DNA of 64,000 bases, taken from positions 62,001 to 126,000 of the forward strand of contig JBNGDI010000003.1 in the NCBI GenBank assembly GCA_049975425.1, written 5' to 3'. Positions within the stretch are counted from its first letter, which is position 1. Every line of letters starts with the position of its first letter. Made by a program: the position numbers and the translations under genes. Source of the DNA: HyVt-105 sp049975425 (GTDB lineage Bacteria > Bacteroidota > Bacteroidia > Bacteroidales > VadinHA17). The notes beneath the pieces were generated by a model. The model was not told where the DNA came from and did not search any database. It saw nothing but the letters and a program-made list of their open reading frames with translations. Of this stretch, positions 33,832 to 42,216 are shown in pieces.

Positions 33832-34428
33832 ATGAAACCATCTCAGGCACCTACCCGCGAAGAAGCCTGGAAACTTTTCAGGCAGTACAATGAATCGGAA
33901 AGTCTAACCAAACATGCCCTGGCAGTGGAAGGAGTGATGCGGTACATGGCCAGGAAGTACGGGGAGGATGAAGAAAAATGGGGAATTATCGGGCTGGTGC
34001 ATGATCTGGATTACGAGAAATATCCCGACCAGCACTGCAAAAAAACGGAAGAGATCCTGAGGGAATACCAATGGCCGGAAGAATATATCCGTGCCGTACT
34101 GAGCCATGGATGGGGCATCGTTACCGATGTCAAACCTGAATCGCTCATGGAAAAAGTACTATTTGCCGTTGACGAGCTCACGGGTCTGGTTGTGACTTCT
34201 GCGCTGGTAAGGCCCTCCCGTTCGGTCATGGACATGGGAGCCAAATCGGTAAAAAAGAAATGGAAAGACAAACGCTTTGCAGCCGGGGTAGACCGTTCCG
34301 TTATAGAAAAAGGGGCAGAAATGCTGGGAGTAGACCTGGGTGACCTGATCACCGACACGATCATGGGCATGCGGGAAGTGGCCGGAGAAATCGGCCTGGA
34401 AGGAAATCCGGATCAGGCCTCATCCTGA
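33832..34428 (+). CDS. HD-domain (HDIG-type) hydrolase
   Basis: A 198-residue cytoplasmic HD-superfamily protein. The metal-binding residues lie in KHALAVEGVM, in the HD pair of GLVHDLDYEKYP, and in VLSHGWG and AVDELTGLVV. The size and motif set match the small HDIG proteins common in Firmicutes and Bacteroidota, presumed metal-dependent phosphohydrolases with an unidentified substrate. It has its own -7 promoter box just upstream and no partner gene in close spacing; the next gene begins 87 bases later. Confidence 0.85.
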   Translation: MKPSQAPTREEAWKLFRQYNESESLTKHALAVEGVMRYMARKYGEDEEKWGIIGLVHDLDYEKYPDQHCKKTEEILREYQWPEEYIRAVLSHGWGIVTDVKPESLMEKVLFAVDELTGLVVTSALVRPSRSVMDMGAKSVKKKWKDKRFAAGVDRSVIEKGAEMLGVDLGDLITDTIMGMREVAGEIGLEGNPDQASS

Positions 34429-34515
34429 TAAAGGCTGCCATACCGGGGTTTTTCTCCTTTTCGCCATGCAAGCCCTCCGGTCACCGGCCTTCCTTTTCCG
34501 GGAAACAACCGGCTT

Positions 34516-35286
34516 ATGAACAGACAGGCCACATTCCGGTTTTATGAAGAACTGAACGACTTCCTTCCTGATAGGAGGAAAAAAAAGGCTTTTACCCATT
34601 CCTTCACGGGAACCCCATCGGTAAAAGATACCATTGAAAGTATGGGAGTACCGCATACGGAAGTAGACCTCATCCTGGTGAACGGCCGACCGGTGGATTT
34701 TTCCTGCCTGCTGACCGGCGGGGAATATGTATCGGTCTATCCCTGTTTTGAAAGCATTGATATAAAGGGTGTCACCGGCTTACGCGACCGGGGCCTGCGC
34801 ATCAGTCGTTTCATTCTGGACGTGCACCTGGGCAAGCTGGCCAGGTACCTGCGCCTTTTCGGTTTCGATACCGTTTATGAAAAAGATTACGATGACCGGG
34901 AAATTGCGGAACGAAGCGTAAAGGAAAAGCGCATCCTGCTCACACGCGATGTGGGGTTATTGAAGCACAAAAACCTGACCCATGGGTACTGGCTTCGCTC
35001 CCAGCAACCCATGACACAGTTAAAGGAGGTGCTGGATCATTTCGACCTGTATTCCCAGGCGAAGCCTTTCAGCAGATGCATGGCATGCAACGGAACCATC
35101 GCTGCGGTCAGGCGGCAGGAAGTGGAGGAACAGATCCCGCCCCTTACCGGGAAATACGTTCAGGCTTATTCCCGTTGCACACGGTGCGGGAAAATATACT
35201 GGGAAGGAAGCCATTATGTAAGAATGAAGGAAACGGTTGCCCGTATTCTTGGCAGGAATGATTCTTCAGAATCGTCATCACAATGA
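34516..35286 (+). CDS. Mut7-C RNase domain protein with N-terminal ubiquitin-like domain
   Basis: A 256-residue protein. Residues of about 1-85 fit the Mut7-C ubiquitin-like fold (FRFYEELNDFLP...LILVNGRPVDF). Residues of about 95-180 are a PIN-type Mut7-C nuclease domain (FILDVHLGKLARYLRLFGFDT, with acidic residues, and RILLTRDVGLL). A zinc ribbon ends the protein (CMACNG and CTRCGKIYWEGSHY). The family is a predicted RNase; the eukaryotic Mut7 protein acts in RNA silencing, but the bacterial role is unknown. Its stop overlaps the start of a PPP-type phosphatase (ATGA), so the two are probably made together. Confidence 0.88.
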   Translation: MNRQATFRFYEELNDFLPDRRKKKAFTHSFTGTPSVKDTIESMGVPHTEVDLILVNGRPVDFSCLLTGGEYVSVYPCFESIDIKGVTGLRDRGLRISRFILDVHLGKLARYLRLFGFDTVYEKDYDDREIAERSVKEKRILLTRDVGLLKHKNLTHGYWLRSQQPMTQLKEVLDHFDLYSQAKPFSRCMACNGTIAAVRRQEVEEQIPPLTGKYVQAYSRCTRCGKIYWEGSHYVRMKETVARILGRNDSSESSSQ

Positions 35287-35978
35287 ACAGAACTTTTGTT
35301 ATTGGCGACATACACGGAGCGTTTCTTTCCCTTCAGCAATGTTTCGAAAGAGCGGGATTTGATGCCTCGGCAGACCGGCTGATCTGCCTGGGCGATGCCT
35401 GTGACGGATGGCCGGATGTGGCCGGGGTGATGGAAACCCTTTCGTCCCTTCCCCATCTGGTGTATATTCTGGGCAACCACGACCTGTGGGCACTGGAATG
35501 GATCAGGACAGGGAACCCATCGCAGGCATGGCTTATGCAGGGGGGAATGGCCTGTGTAAAGGCCTATCCGGAGGGCATGCCTGAACCGCACCGGCAGTTG
35601 CTGAAAAATGCCCGGCCGTTTTTCCTGGAAAACAACCGGCTATTCGTTCACGGAGGGTTTGATCCCGGAACACCCCTGGAAGAACACGATACCGATATGC
35701 TGGTATGGAACCGCGAGCTGATACAGCATGCCATGGAGTTGGCCGGGCAAAACAAAGATGCCAGGCTTACCGGATTTACCGAGGTGTATGTTGGACACAC
35801 TCCCACCCTCCGGTATGGCAGCGACCGTCCCATCAAAGTGGCTGAAATCTGGCTGATGGATACGGGGGCAGGTTGGACCGGGCCTCTGAGCATGATGGAT
35901 ATCAGCACACACAAAATATTCCAGGGAGACCCTCCCTGCACCCTTTATCCCCCGTCCAGCGGAAGGCTATTTATCTGA
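35283..35978 (+). CDS. PPP-type metallophosphoesterase
   Basis: A 231-residue calcineurin-like phosphatase. All metal motifs are present: GDIHGAF, GDACDGWPD, LGNHDLW, FVHGGFDP and VGHTPTL. The GDxxD variant and the small size resemble bacterial PPP protein phosphatases and PrpE-type Ap4A hydrolases. It could act on phosphoproteins or on nucleotide substrates, and the sequence does not decide. Four-base overlap with the Mut7-C gene suggests a shared RNA- or nucleotide-related process. It converges with the sugar isomerase gene, with a 14-base gap. Confidence 0.87.
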   Translation: MNRTFVIGDIHGAFLSLQQCFERAGFDASADRLICLGDACDGWPDVAGVMETLSSLPHLVYILGNHDLWALEWIRTGNPSQAWLMQGGMACVKAYPEGMPEPHRQLLKNARPFFLENNRLFVHGGFDPGTPLEEHDTDMLVWNRELIQHAMELAGQNKDARLTGFTEVYVGHTPTLRYGSDRPIKVAEIWLMDTGAGWTGPLSMMDISTHKIFQGDPPCTLYPPSSGRLFI

Positions 35979-35992
35979 TCCGGCCGCGGGGT

Positions 35993-36913
35993 TCAGGAAA
36001 CCGACAGAATGGCTTTTTCCAGCAACGCTTTCGTAGCCCGGGTGCCGGCATACTCATCCAGCCCGCTTCCCTCGTATTCAATACCGATATATCCCCTGTA
36101 ACCCGAATCTTTGACAATGCCGAGCATTCGATAGAAATCGGTATGGATCTCATTCCCCTCCTCATCGAATTCATGGGATTTGGCAGAAACGCCTTTTGCC
36201 CAGGGCATCAGTTCCTTCACTCCCAGGTAGCGGTCATATTCCTCGTCGGCACTAATTCTGAAGTTTCCGAAATCGGGAAGGGTCCCCACACGGGGATGAT
36301 CCACCGTCCGCATCACTTCGGAAAGCCATTTGGCATTGCTGGAAAGGCCTCCGTGATTTTCCACAATCACGTTGATGTTATACCGGTCGCCGTATTCACA
36401 CAGTCGCCTCAGGCCGTCAGCAGCCAGCTTCATCTGCTCCTCATACGACCCTTCGCTGCGGGCATTCACCCTGATGGAATGGCAACCCAGAAAAGCAGCT
36501 GCTTCCACCCATTTATGGTGATTGGTAACGGCCTCGAGGCGTTTTTCTTCGTCGGGATCGCCCAGGTTTCCTTCATTGTCGCACATGATCAGCAGGCTGG
36601 TTACTCCTTCCCCTTCACAGCGTTTTTTCAGTTCGGCCAGGTATTTTTCGTCACGTGCCCTTCCCGGATAGAACTGGTTAACATACTCCACCGCTTCGAT
36701 CCCAAAATCCTGCCGGGCTATGACAGGGAAATCGAGTGGATCCTTGTCAAGGGACTTATCCCAGAAGGTACGGTGCAGCGACCATTGTGCCAGAGAGATT
36801 CTAAACAGGGGGTTTTTACGGCCCCGGCAGGCAGACAAAAGGGAAGGAGCTATCATCAGGCCCGTTCCCGCCAGCACAGTGCTGGAAAGAAATTTTCTTC
36901 TGTTTTGAGGCAT
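35993..36913 (-). CDS. exported sugar phosphate isomerase/epimerase-like TIM barrel
   Basis: A 306-residue protein from ATG 36913. It starts with a Tat-like signal and lipobox (MPQNRRKFLSSTV...LLSAC), so it is probably a Tat-exported lipoprotein. The mature part is a xylose-isomerase-like TIM barrel: FGIEAVEYVNQFY, VNARSEGSYEEQ, NINVIVENHGGLSSN, GTLPDFGNF and IGIEYEGSG, with Glu, Asp and His residues for a metal site. It ends the oxidoreductive glycoside locus, 81 bases after the first DUF1080 gene. An isomerase, epimerase or lyase acting on a keto-sugar would fit, but no substrate is indicated. Confidence 0.82.
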   Translation of the reverse strand: MPQNRRKFLSSTVLAGTGLMIAPSLLSACRGRKNPLFRISLAQWSLHRTFWDKSLDKDPLDFPVIARQDFGIEAVEYVNQFYPGRARDEKYLAELKKRCEGEGVTSLLIMCDNEGNLGDPDEEKRLEAVTNHHKWVEAAAFLGCHSIRVNARSEGSYEEQMKLAADGLRRLCEYGDRYNINVIVENHGGLSSNAKWLSEVMRTVDHPRVGTLPDFGNFRISADEEYDRYLGVKELMPWAKGVSAKSHEFDEEGNEIHTDFYRMLGIVKDSGYRGYIGIEYEGSGLDEYAGTRATKALLEKAILSVS

Positions 36914-36994
36914 GGTTGTTATTTTAAAATGTGAAAGGCCGGTGCGGCCTGTCATGGACATGCCCTGCCGGCCTTTCCAATGTTTGTGAACGGG

Positions 36995-37786
36995 TTAAAG
37001 TTCCTTGAGCTTGATGTTTTTGAACCATACATCGTTACCATGATCCTGCAGGGCGATGTACCCTTCGCGGTACTTGCCGAACTCAGCATACTCGGCAAAC
37101 TTGCTGTTGGCCACCAGTTCTTCCCAGTCGGGTGTTCCCAGGTGGTATTCCAGCACCTGTTCACCGTTCATTTTATGTACCACGGTACCCTGGTACACGA
37201 TAATCTCTACATGGTTCCATTCTCCGGCAGGTTTGGCATTCTGGGGTTTGGCAGGGATGAGGTCGTACAGCGAGCCGGCCTTCCGGTTTCCGTCTTTCCC
37301 CAGGTTTGCATCAATATGTCTTTCATTGTCAAGTACCTGCATTTCAGGAGCCGATTTCCATATTTCCGTTCCGGGTATTTCCTGGGCCAGGTAAAAGATA
37401 CCGCTGTTTCCGCCCTCCGAGATCTTCCAGTCGAGCTTCAGGTGAAAATCCTTGAATTTGCGGTCGTAAATGATGTCTCCACCCTGACCACCGGCTTCGC
37501 CTTCACCGCTGCCGATGCATTTCAGTGCACCGTCTTCGATCGTCCAGCCTGTTTCGGGGAAACTATCTTTATTGTAACCCCTCCAGCCGTTGGTTGAAGT
37601 ACCGTCGAAAAGAAGCATCCAGCCTTCTTCCATTTCAGCCTGGGAAAGTGTATTGTCGGCCGGAGCTTCCATAGCTGCTTGTTCAGGAGCTTCTTCATCG
37701 CCGGTTTTTTTACCGGTCGACTTGCAGGAAATTCCATACAGCGCGAAAGCTGCAGTCAGCATCATGAGTATTCCTTTTGTTTTCAT
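36995..37786 (-). CDS. DUF1080 lipoprotein, 3-keto-disaccharide hydrolase family (copy 1)
   Basis: A 263-residue predicted lipoprotein (lipobox YGISC). After an Ala/Glu-rich linker, the concanavalin-like DUF1080 domain runs from about residue 50: WMLLFDGTSTNGWRGYN, WTIEDGALKCIG, DFHLKLDWKISEGGNSGIFY, and the terminal GYIALQDHGNDVWFKNIKLKEL. This family is now named 3-keto-disaccharide hydrolase, because characterised Bacteroides members cleave 3-keto-glycosides. The neighbouring Gfo/Idh/MocA dehydrogenase (stop 37 bases upstream) would make the 3-keto substrate. Copy 3 at 42217 shares the EEGW.LLFDG layout; copy 2 is more divergent. Confidence 0.88.
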   Translation of the reverse strand: MKTKGILMMLTAAFALYGISCKSTGKKTGDEEAPEQAAMEAPADNTLSQAEMEEGWMLLFDGTSTNGWRGYNKDSFPETGWTIEDGALKCIGSGEGEAGGQGGDIIYDRKFKDFHLKLDWKISEGGNSGIFYLAQEIPGTEIWKSAPEMQVLDNERHIDANLGKDGNRKAGSLYDLIPAKPQNAKPAGEWNHVEIIVYQGTVVHKMNGEQVLEYHLGTPDWEELVANSKFAEYAEFGKYREGYIALQDHGNDVWFKNIKLKEL

Positions 37787-37823
37787 AGGTGGTTGGATTT
37801 TTGTAGTTTACAATAATCGGTAT

Positions 37824-39308
37824 TTATGGCATATCCGGCAATGACCAGCCGTTGCGGTATGTATGTTTCACCAGTTCGGCGGCATATTCTTTTGCCGGAA
37901 GCGGGTCGGTCCATTTCTTATCGAATGTTGGATGTCCATCGTGTATCTGGAAGCCATCTTCGACCACCACCCGAAGGGTTTCGTGTTCGCCGATATTGGT
38001 AAAGGTCATGTTGGGTCCGTCCCACAGCAGTTCCTTGTTCAGGCCCTGCAATCTGACAGCCAGCACGCCCATCACCACCATTTCATTGAACGGGCCCGCT
38101 TCACTGAATGGAGAAGCTGTTTCCACGCGGTTTTCGGGACTTTCCTTGCAGGCCCTGATCCAGTCCTGTTCATGGTTCTCGTCGGGAACCCGGCGGATGG
38201 TTTTGGGCACATCGGGCACTCTTCCGGAAAGGAGCCAGGGGTCTTTCCCGTAGCACCCGCAGATAAGCTTGTCTTTGGTTCCGTGGAAAATCACTCCACC
38301 ACCGGCGTCGTTCATATCCCGGCCGGCGGGCCAGCCTTCGGGCTTCATAGGCTGTAATCCGCCGTCATACCAGGTCACCTCCACTTCGGGCAGTTTCAGT
38401 TTCCCGTACTTTTGTCTTTCCGGGAAAATAATCCTGACCATCTGGGCATTGGGAGCACAATCGGTCAGCAGGAGTGTGGAACTTCCCTGTACCCGGGTAG
38501 GATATCCCAGTTTCAGCCCCACGAACACAGGATGCAGAATATGGCAGGCCATGTCGCCCAGGGCGCCCGTACCAAAATCCCACCATCCCCGCCAGTTCCA
38601 GGGGGTATACAGTTCATGATACGGACGCATGGGAGCGGGCCCGATGAAAAGGTCCCAGTTCAGGGTTTCAGGCACCCACATACCGGGACTGGGTCTGTTC
38701 AAGCCCTGGGGCCATATAGGCCGGTCAGTAAATGCCTCAACTTTCGTCACCTCTCCGATCTCACCGTTCCACAGCCACTCGCAGATCAAACGGACTCCTT
38801 CACCGCTCGATCCCTGATTTCCCATAGAGGTAGCCACTTTGTATTTCTCAGCCAGTTTGGTCAGCAGCCTGGATTCGTACACCGAATGCGTAAGGGGTTT
38901 CTGGAGATACACATGCTTGCCCATGGTAATGGCATGGGCGGCAGTGATGGCATGGGTGTGATCGGCTGTGGCAATCACCACGGCATCGATGCTCTTCCCC
39001 ATTTCGTCATACATTTTTCTCCAGTCCCAATAGGCTTTGGCTTTTGGATAATGCTCAAATACCCGCTGGCTGTATTTCCAGTCCACGTCACACAGAGCCA
39101 CAATATTTTCCGTTTCCATGGCTTTCAAATTGGCAAAGCCCATTCCTCCTACCCCGATGCCGGCAATGTTCAGCTTGTCGCTGGGCGGGGTATGACCCAG
39201 TCCGCTGATCACATAACTGGGAAGAATGGTGAATCCCGCAGCGGCAGCTGCCGAATTGGCCAGAAATCTTCTTCTGGACAGCTTGTTTGATTCGTATTCT
39301 TGTGTCAT
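37824..39308 (-). CDS. Tat-exported Gfo/Idh/MocA oxidoreductase (1)
   Basis: A 494-residue protein from ATG 39308. The N terminus has the twin-Arg signal LSRRRFLANSAAAAAG. A Rossmann domain follows (NIAGIGVGGMGFANLKAM, VALCDVD, VVIATADHTHAI, VYLQKPLTHSVYESR), then the C-terminal alpha/beta domain with GALGDMACHILHPVF. The EKP motif of the family is LQKPL here. Exported members such as glucose-fructose oxidoreductase keep a tightly bound NADP, which explains function outside the cytoplasm. The predicted role is C3 oxidation of a glycoside that DUF1080 enzymes then cleave. A candidate promoter lies in the 100-base gap upstream. Confidence 0.87.
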   Translation of the reverse strand: MTQEYESNKLSRRRFLANSAAAAAGFTILPSYVISGLGHTPPSDKLNIAGIGVGGMGFANLKAMETENIVALCDVDWKYSQRVFEHYPKAKAYWDWRKMYDEMGKSIDAVVIATADHTHAITAAHAITMGKHVYLQKPLTHSVYESRLLTKLAEKYKVATSMGNQGSSGEGVRLICEWLWNGEIGEVTKVEAFTDRPIWPQGLNRPSPGMWVPETLNWDLFIGPAPMRPYHELYTPWNWRGWWDFGTGALGDMACHILHPVFVGLKLGYPTRVQGSSTLLLTDCAPNAQMVRIIFPERQKYGKLKLPEVEVTWYDGGLQPMKPEGWPAGRDMNDAGGGVIFHGTKDKLICGCYGKDPWLLSGRVPDVPKTIRRVPDENHEQDWIRACKESPENRVETASPFSEAGPFNEMVVMGVLAVRLQGLNKELLWDGPNMTFTNIGEHETLRVVVEDGFQIHDGHPTFDKKWTDPLPAKEYAAELVKHTYRNGWSLPDMP

Positions 39309-39369
39309 AATTCCGGTATATTTGGTTGGTTCGTTCAATGAGCAACGGCAGGCTGCAATGCCGATTCTT

Positions 39370-39402
39370 TAAAATTAATCAATTTATTGTAAAAAAAACA
39401 AA
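39370..39402 (-). promoter_or_regulatory. possible promoter for the Gfo/DUF1080/isomerase unit
   Basis: On the minus strand TTTG (39402-39399), a 21-base spacer and TAATTTTA (39377-39370) approximate the Bacteroidota consensus, with one mismatch in the -7 box. The site sits in a 100-base gap within an otherwise tight gene run. Confidence 0.35.
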
Positions 39403-39408
39403 CCCTTC

Positions 39409-40983
39409 TCATATGATCTTTTGTTTATCAGGATCCCAGTAAACTTTTCTGCCTTCCCGGTAGGCGATAGTTCCCATGTGGGCAGTCATGGCCTCTTCAA
39501 AGCCGGCATCGATATGGCAGCTGGTTTGCGATCCCGTGCGGATGGCATCAATCCATTCGCGGATATGGAGATGTGTTGTATCCACCCGTTTACCGCCCCG
39601 GTAAGTATATAACAATCCTCTTCCGGCAAAGTATTGCTCGGTGGCGGAAGTCACAGCATCCACCTGTTTGGTTCCCGGGGTATAGGTATAAATGGGAATA
39701 GAAGGATCGATCATTCCTTTTCTGATCTGCCCGGCATACCGGGTTGAGGCCGGGTCGGCTTTGATGATCAGGGTATCGCCCAATTCCATACTGGCATCGT
39801 GCCCCATGATCACCTTGCCGCGGGAACGCTGACTTGCCAGAGTAGCGCTGTACATCAGGGTAAGGTCTTTATCCGGATACTCGAACACGGTATGCAGCAC
39901 ATCGGGAACGGTACGTCCGTCCTTGTAGAAATAGATCCCTCCCGAGGAAACCGCTGAACGGGGAATGCCCAGTCCCAGTATCTGGTTCATGGCATCGTAT
40001 TCATGGGTCAGCAGATCACCGGAGAGGCCTGTGCTGTAATCCCACCAGCAGCGCCACCTGAAGAATCTTTCCAGGCTGAACTCGTGCCAGGGGGCAGGCC
40101 CGATAAACTGTTCCCAGTCGATAGTATCGGGGCCGGCATCGGGGTGAATGGGATACACCCAGGCTCCGTTGGGATCATTCCGGTTGGTGGTTACTTCGAT
40201 CAGGGTGATCTTGCCCAGCAGGTCTTTTGCAATAGCTTCCCGGGCTTTGATGTAACTTTCGGTTTGCCTTCCCTGGTGGCCCAGCTGAAATACAACCCCG
40301 TTCTCCTTCACTGCTTTCACCACCTCATAGGTTTCCTGAACGGTCCATGTCATAGGTTTTTCACAGTAAACATGCTTCCCGTTCCGGGCGGCTTCAATGG
40401 TCATGGGTCCATGCCAGTGATCGGGCGTGGCAATGATCACGGCATCGATATCGGGGGAAGCGCACAATTCTTTGTAATTATTATACCGCCGGGGGGCGTC
40501 GCCCATTTTTCCGCCGGTTCCCTCCCTGTAAATATTTGCCCCTGCTTCCACCGCCAGTTCCCCGTAGGTATCGAAAATATCGCAAACACCGTTAACCACC
40601 ACATTCAGATCATCCTGGGCCAGGAAATCCTGGTACCGGGTATCGGAAGGATGGAGGGCAGCGGCATCCCTTACCGCATCAATCCATGCAGGATGAGCAA
40701 ATCCGGCTGCCCTGGCCAGATGTGGCCCACGTATACCGTAGCCGATAATTCCCAGACGGAGGGTTTTCCCCTGGCTCAGGGGAGGAGGAGCCGGCACCGG
40801 GTTCGTACTCATTTTCAGCTCGCTGAAGATATTCTTCTTCAGCAGGCGGTCATACCGGTGTTTTCTGTACCAGGCATAGGCAAAAACGCCCAGCACCGGC
40901 ACAGTGGCCAGGGTTTTTACCCATTCTCTTCGATGTACCTTCCCCGAACGGCTGTTTTCCTTGTTGTCACTTTCCATTTCCAT
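39409..40983 (-). CDS. membrane-anchored or exported Gfo/Idh/MocA oxidoreductase (2)
   Basis: A 524-residue protein. The N terminus (VHRREWVKTLATVPVLGVFAYAWY) is Tat-like and could remain as an anchor. The Rossmann domain begins near residue 75 (LRLGIIGYGIRGPHLARAAG), with VIIATPDHWHGPMTIEAA and the conserved YCEKPMTW. The C-terminal half carries WWDYSTGLSGDLLTHEYDAM. An insertion of about 30 residues after the first strand region (DAVRDAAALHPSDTRYQDF) distinguishes it from copy 1. It follows the DoxX gene by 20 bases and shares its promoter. Oxidation of a sugar or glycoside is the family expectation; the two paralogues may use different sugars or run in opposite directions. Confidence 0.86.
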   Translation of the reverse strand: MEMESDNKENSRSGKVHRREWVKTLATVPVLGVFAYAWYRKHRYDRLLKKNIFSELKMSTNPVPAPPPLSQGKTLRLGIIGYGIRGPHLARAAGFAHPAWIDAVRDAAALHPSDTRYQDFLAQDDLNVVVNGVCDIFDTYGELAVEAGANIYREGTGGKMGDAPRRYNNYKELCASPDIDAVIIATPDHWHGPMTIEAARNGKHVYCEKPMTWTVQETYEVVKAVKENGVVFQLGHQGRQTESYIKAREAIAKDLLGKITLIEVTTNRNDPNGAWVYPIHPDAGPDTIDWEQFIGPAPWHEFSLERFFRWRCWWDYSTGLSGDLLTHEYDAMNQILGLGIPRSAVSSGGIYFYKDGRTVPDVLHTVFEYPDKDLTLMYSATLASQRSRGKVIMGHDASMELGDTLIIKADPASTRYAGQIRKGMIDPSIPIYTYTPGTKQVDAVTSATEQYFAGRGLLYTYRGGKRVDTTHLHIREWIDAIRTGSQTSCHIDAGFEEAMTAHMGTIAYREGRKVYWDPDKQKII

Positions 40984-41003
40984 ACTGCTCTCCTGTTTTT
41001 TGA

Positions 41004-41498
41004 CTATTTTATTTGTTTTTTGTTCTTCTTTTTCCCAAGCACCCAGCGGTCAAGACCAATCTCCTTTCCCGTGGGGAATACATAGAGAACCACCAGGGCG
41101 GCCAGTTCGACCAGGGTCTTATCCACCACCAGGTAATTGCCTTCCATGGGTGAGGCATACTTCAGGCCAACAAACGGTGGATGGGACAGGTAGTAAAAAG
41201 CAAGCAGGACAACTCCTGCCATGGTTGCCACCCGGGTAAACAATCCCAGGATCAGTCCCAACCCGATAAAAATCAGTCCCCACACATTCAGAAAATCCAC
41301 AGTAGCCAGCACATCGGAATTTACCGTCAGGGAATGGAAAAACGGGGAAAACCATCCCTGGCTGTCGAGCAGATAGAATGCCGATGTCCAGTTCGGATTT
41401 GCCAGTTTCGCAATCCCTTCATAAAGAAAATGCCAGCCGATCAGCAGCCTGAGCACTACCATCCACGTGAGTTGTACATTATTCTTCCAGTTCATCAT
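41004..41498 (-). CDS. DoxX-family membrane protein
   Basis: A 164-residue protein with four hydrophobic helices: LTWMVVLRLLIGWHFLYEGI, FLNVWGLIFIGLGLILGLF, MAGVVLLAFYYLS and LVELAALVVLYVF. It has the DoxX signature RxxxGxxFxxxGxxK and a Lys-rich tail. DoxX/DoxD relatives are quinone-linked membrane subunits in some oxidoreductases. Placed directly before a Gfo/Idh/MocA gene with its own TATGTTTG promoter, it may pass electrons from sugar oxidation to the quinone pool. That link is inferred only from position; many DoxX proteins have no known role. Confidence 0.85.
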   Translation of the reverse strand: MMNWKNNVQLTWMVVLRLLIGWHFLYEGIAKLANPNWTSAFYLLDSQGWFSPFFHSLTVNSDVLATVDFLNVWGLIFIGLGLILGLFTRVATMAGVVLLAFYYLSHPPFVGLKYASPMEGNYLVVDKTLVELAALVVLYVFPTGKEIGLDRWVLGKKKNKKQIK

Positions 41499-41520
41499 CC
41501 CGCCATTGTTTAAATGTTAG

Positions 41521-41528
41521 CAAACATA
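41521..41528 (-). promoter_or_regulatory. -7 promoter box for the DoxX gene
   Basis: The minus strand reads TATGTTTG, a perfect TAnnTTTG box, about 22 bases before ATG 41498. No -33 TTG is visible. It suggests that DoxX and the second Gfo/Idh/MocA gene can be transcribed apart from the DUF1080 pair upstream. Confidence 0.5.
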
Positions 41529-41559
41529 AACTCCCGGCCACCATGCCGGCAGGAATTAG

Positions 41560-42216
41560 TTATTTATCAAGTGTTTTTATTCGAATATGCCTGTATTTAA
41601 TCTTTCCACTGCCTGCCCGAAAAACCTGAAGGGCAATGGCTCCCCTGCCCTTTTCAATCATTTCATCTTTCAGTCTGATGATTCTCTTTCCGTTCAGCCA
41701 TACCCTCACACGGTTCTTTTTTACTTTCATACGAAACTTGTTCCATTTGCCTGACACAGGATATATTTCCCGGTGGGGCGGCAGGGTTTCCAGCCAGCCC
41801 CTGCCGTGGGTTTCCAGAATTCCCGATGTATCATCAGGGGATGAAGCCAGCACCGCCTGCCAGCCCATGATTTCCTTCCCGTCGGTGGTTGACCGGAAAA
41901 ATATCCCGGCAGCCGATTCCTCTTCCGGGAAAAATTCAAGGTAAAGTTCAAAATCAAGAAAATGTTCACGGGTACATAAAAAACCCGGTGCGCTGCCCGA
42001 AAGGCTTTCTCCCACCAGTTCTCCCTTCTCGGCATACCAGCTGCCTTCACCGGCTTGCCGCCATCCGTCCAGGTCAGCCCCATTAAACATCGAAACCCAG
42101 CCGTTTTTTTCATCCGGCAGGGCATTATCACCTACAGCAGGCCTCTCTGCCGCGGCACACAGAATCAACCAGCCTGACATACAAAGCAGGAGACGTCCGA
42201 AGAATGTCCGCTTCAT
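41560..42216 (-). CDS. secreted DUF1080-family protein (copy 2, divergent)
   Basis: A 218-residue protein with signal peptide MKRTFFGRLLLCMSGWLILC, possibly ending in a lipobox-like Cys. The DUF1080 fold is recognised by GWVSMFNGADLDGWRQAG, WYAEKGELVGES, DFELYLEFFPEEESAAGIFF and the closing IALQVFRAGSGKIKYRHIRIK. It lacks the LQDHG segment of copies 1 and 3 and is shorter, so its substrate or function may differ. It starts directly after the stop of copy 3 with no gap. Confidence 0.82.
   Translation of the reverse strand: MKRTFFGRLLLCMSGWLILCAAAERPAVGDNALPDEKNGWVSMFNGADLDGWRQAGEGSWYAEKGELVGESLSGSAPGFLCTREHFLDFELYLEFFPEEESAAGIFFRSTTDGKEIMGWQAVLASSPDDTSGILETHGRGWLETLPPHREIYPVSGKWNKFRMKVKKNRVRVWLNGKRIIRLKDEMIEKGRGAIALQVFRAGSGKIKYRHIRIKTLDK

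Noticed and set aside
35873..36934. A 353-codon plus-strand frame
   Set aside because: It is the reverse-strand shadow of the TIM-barrel isomerase gene; it overlaps the metallophosphatase end and shows no domain.
40003..41085. A 360-codon plus-strand frame
   Set aside because: It is antisense to the second Gfo/Idh/MocA gene, whose Rossmann and EKP motifs are clear.
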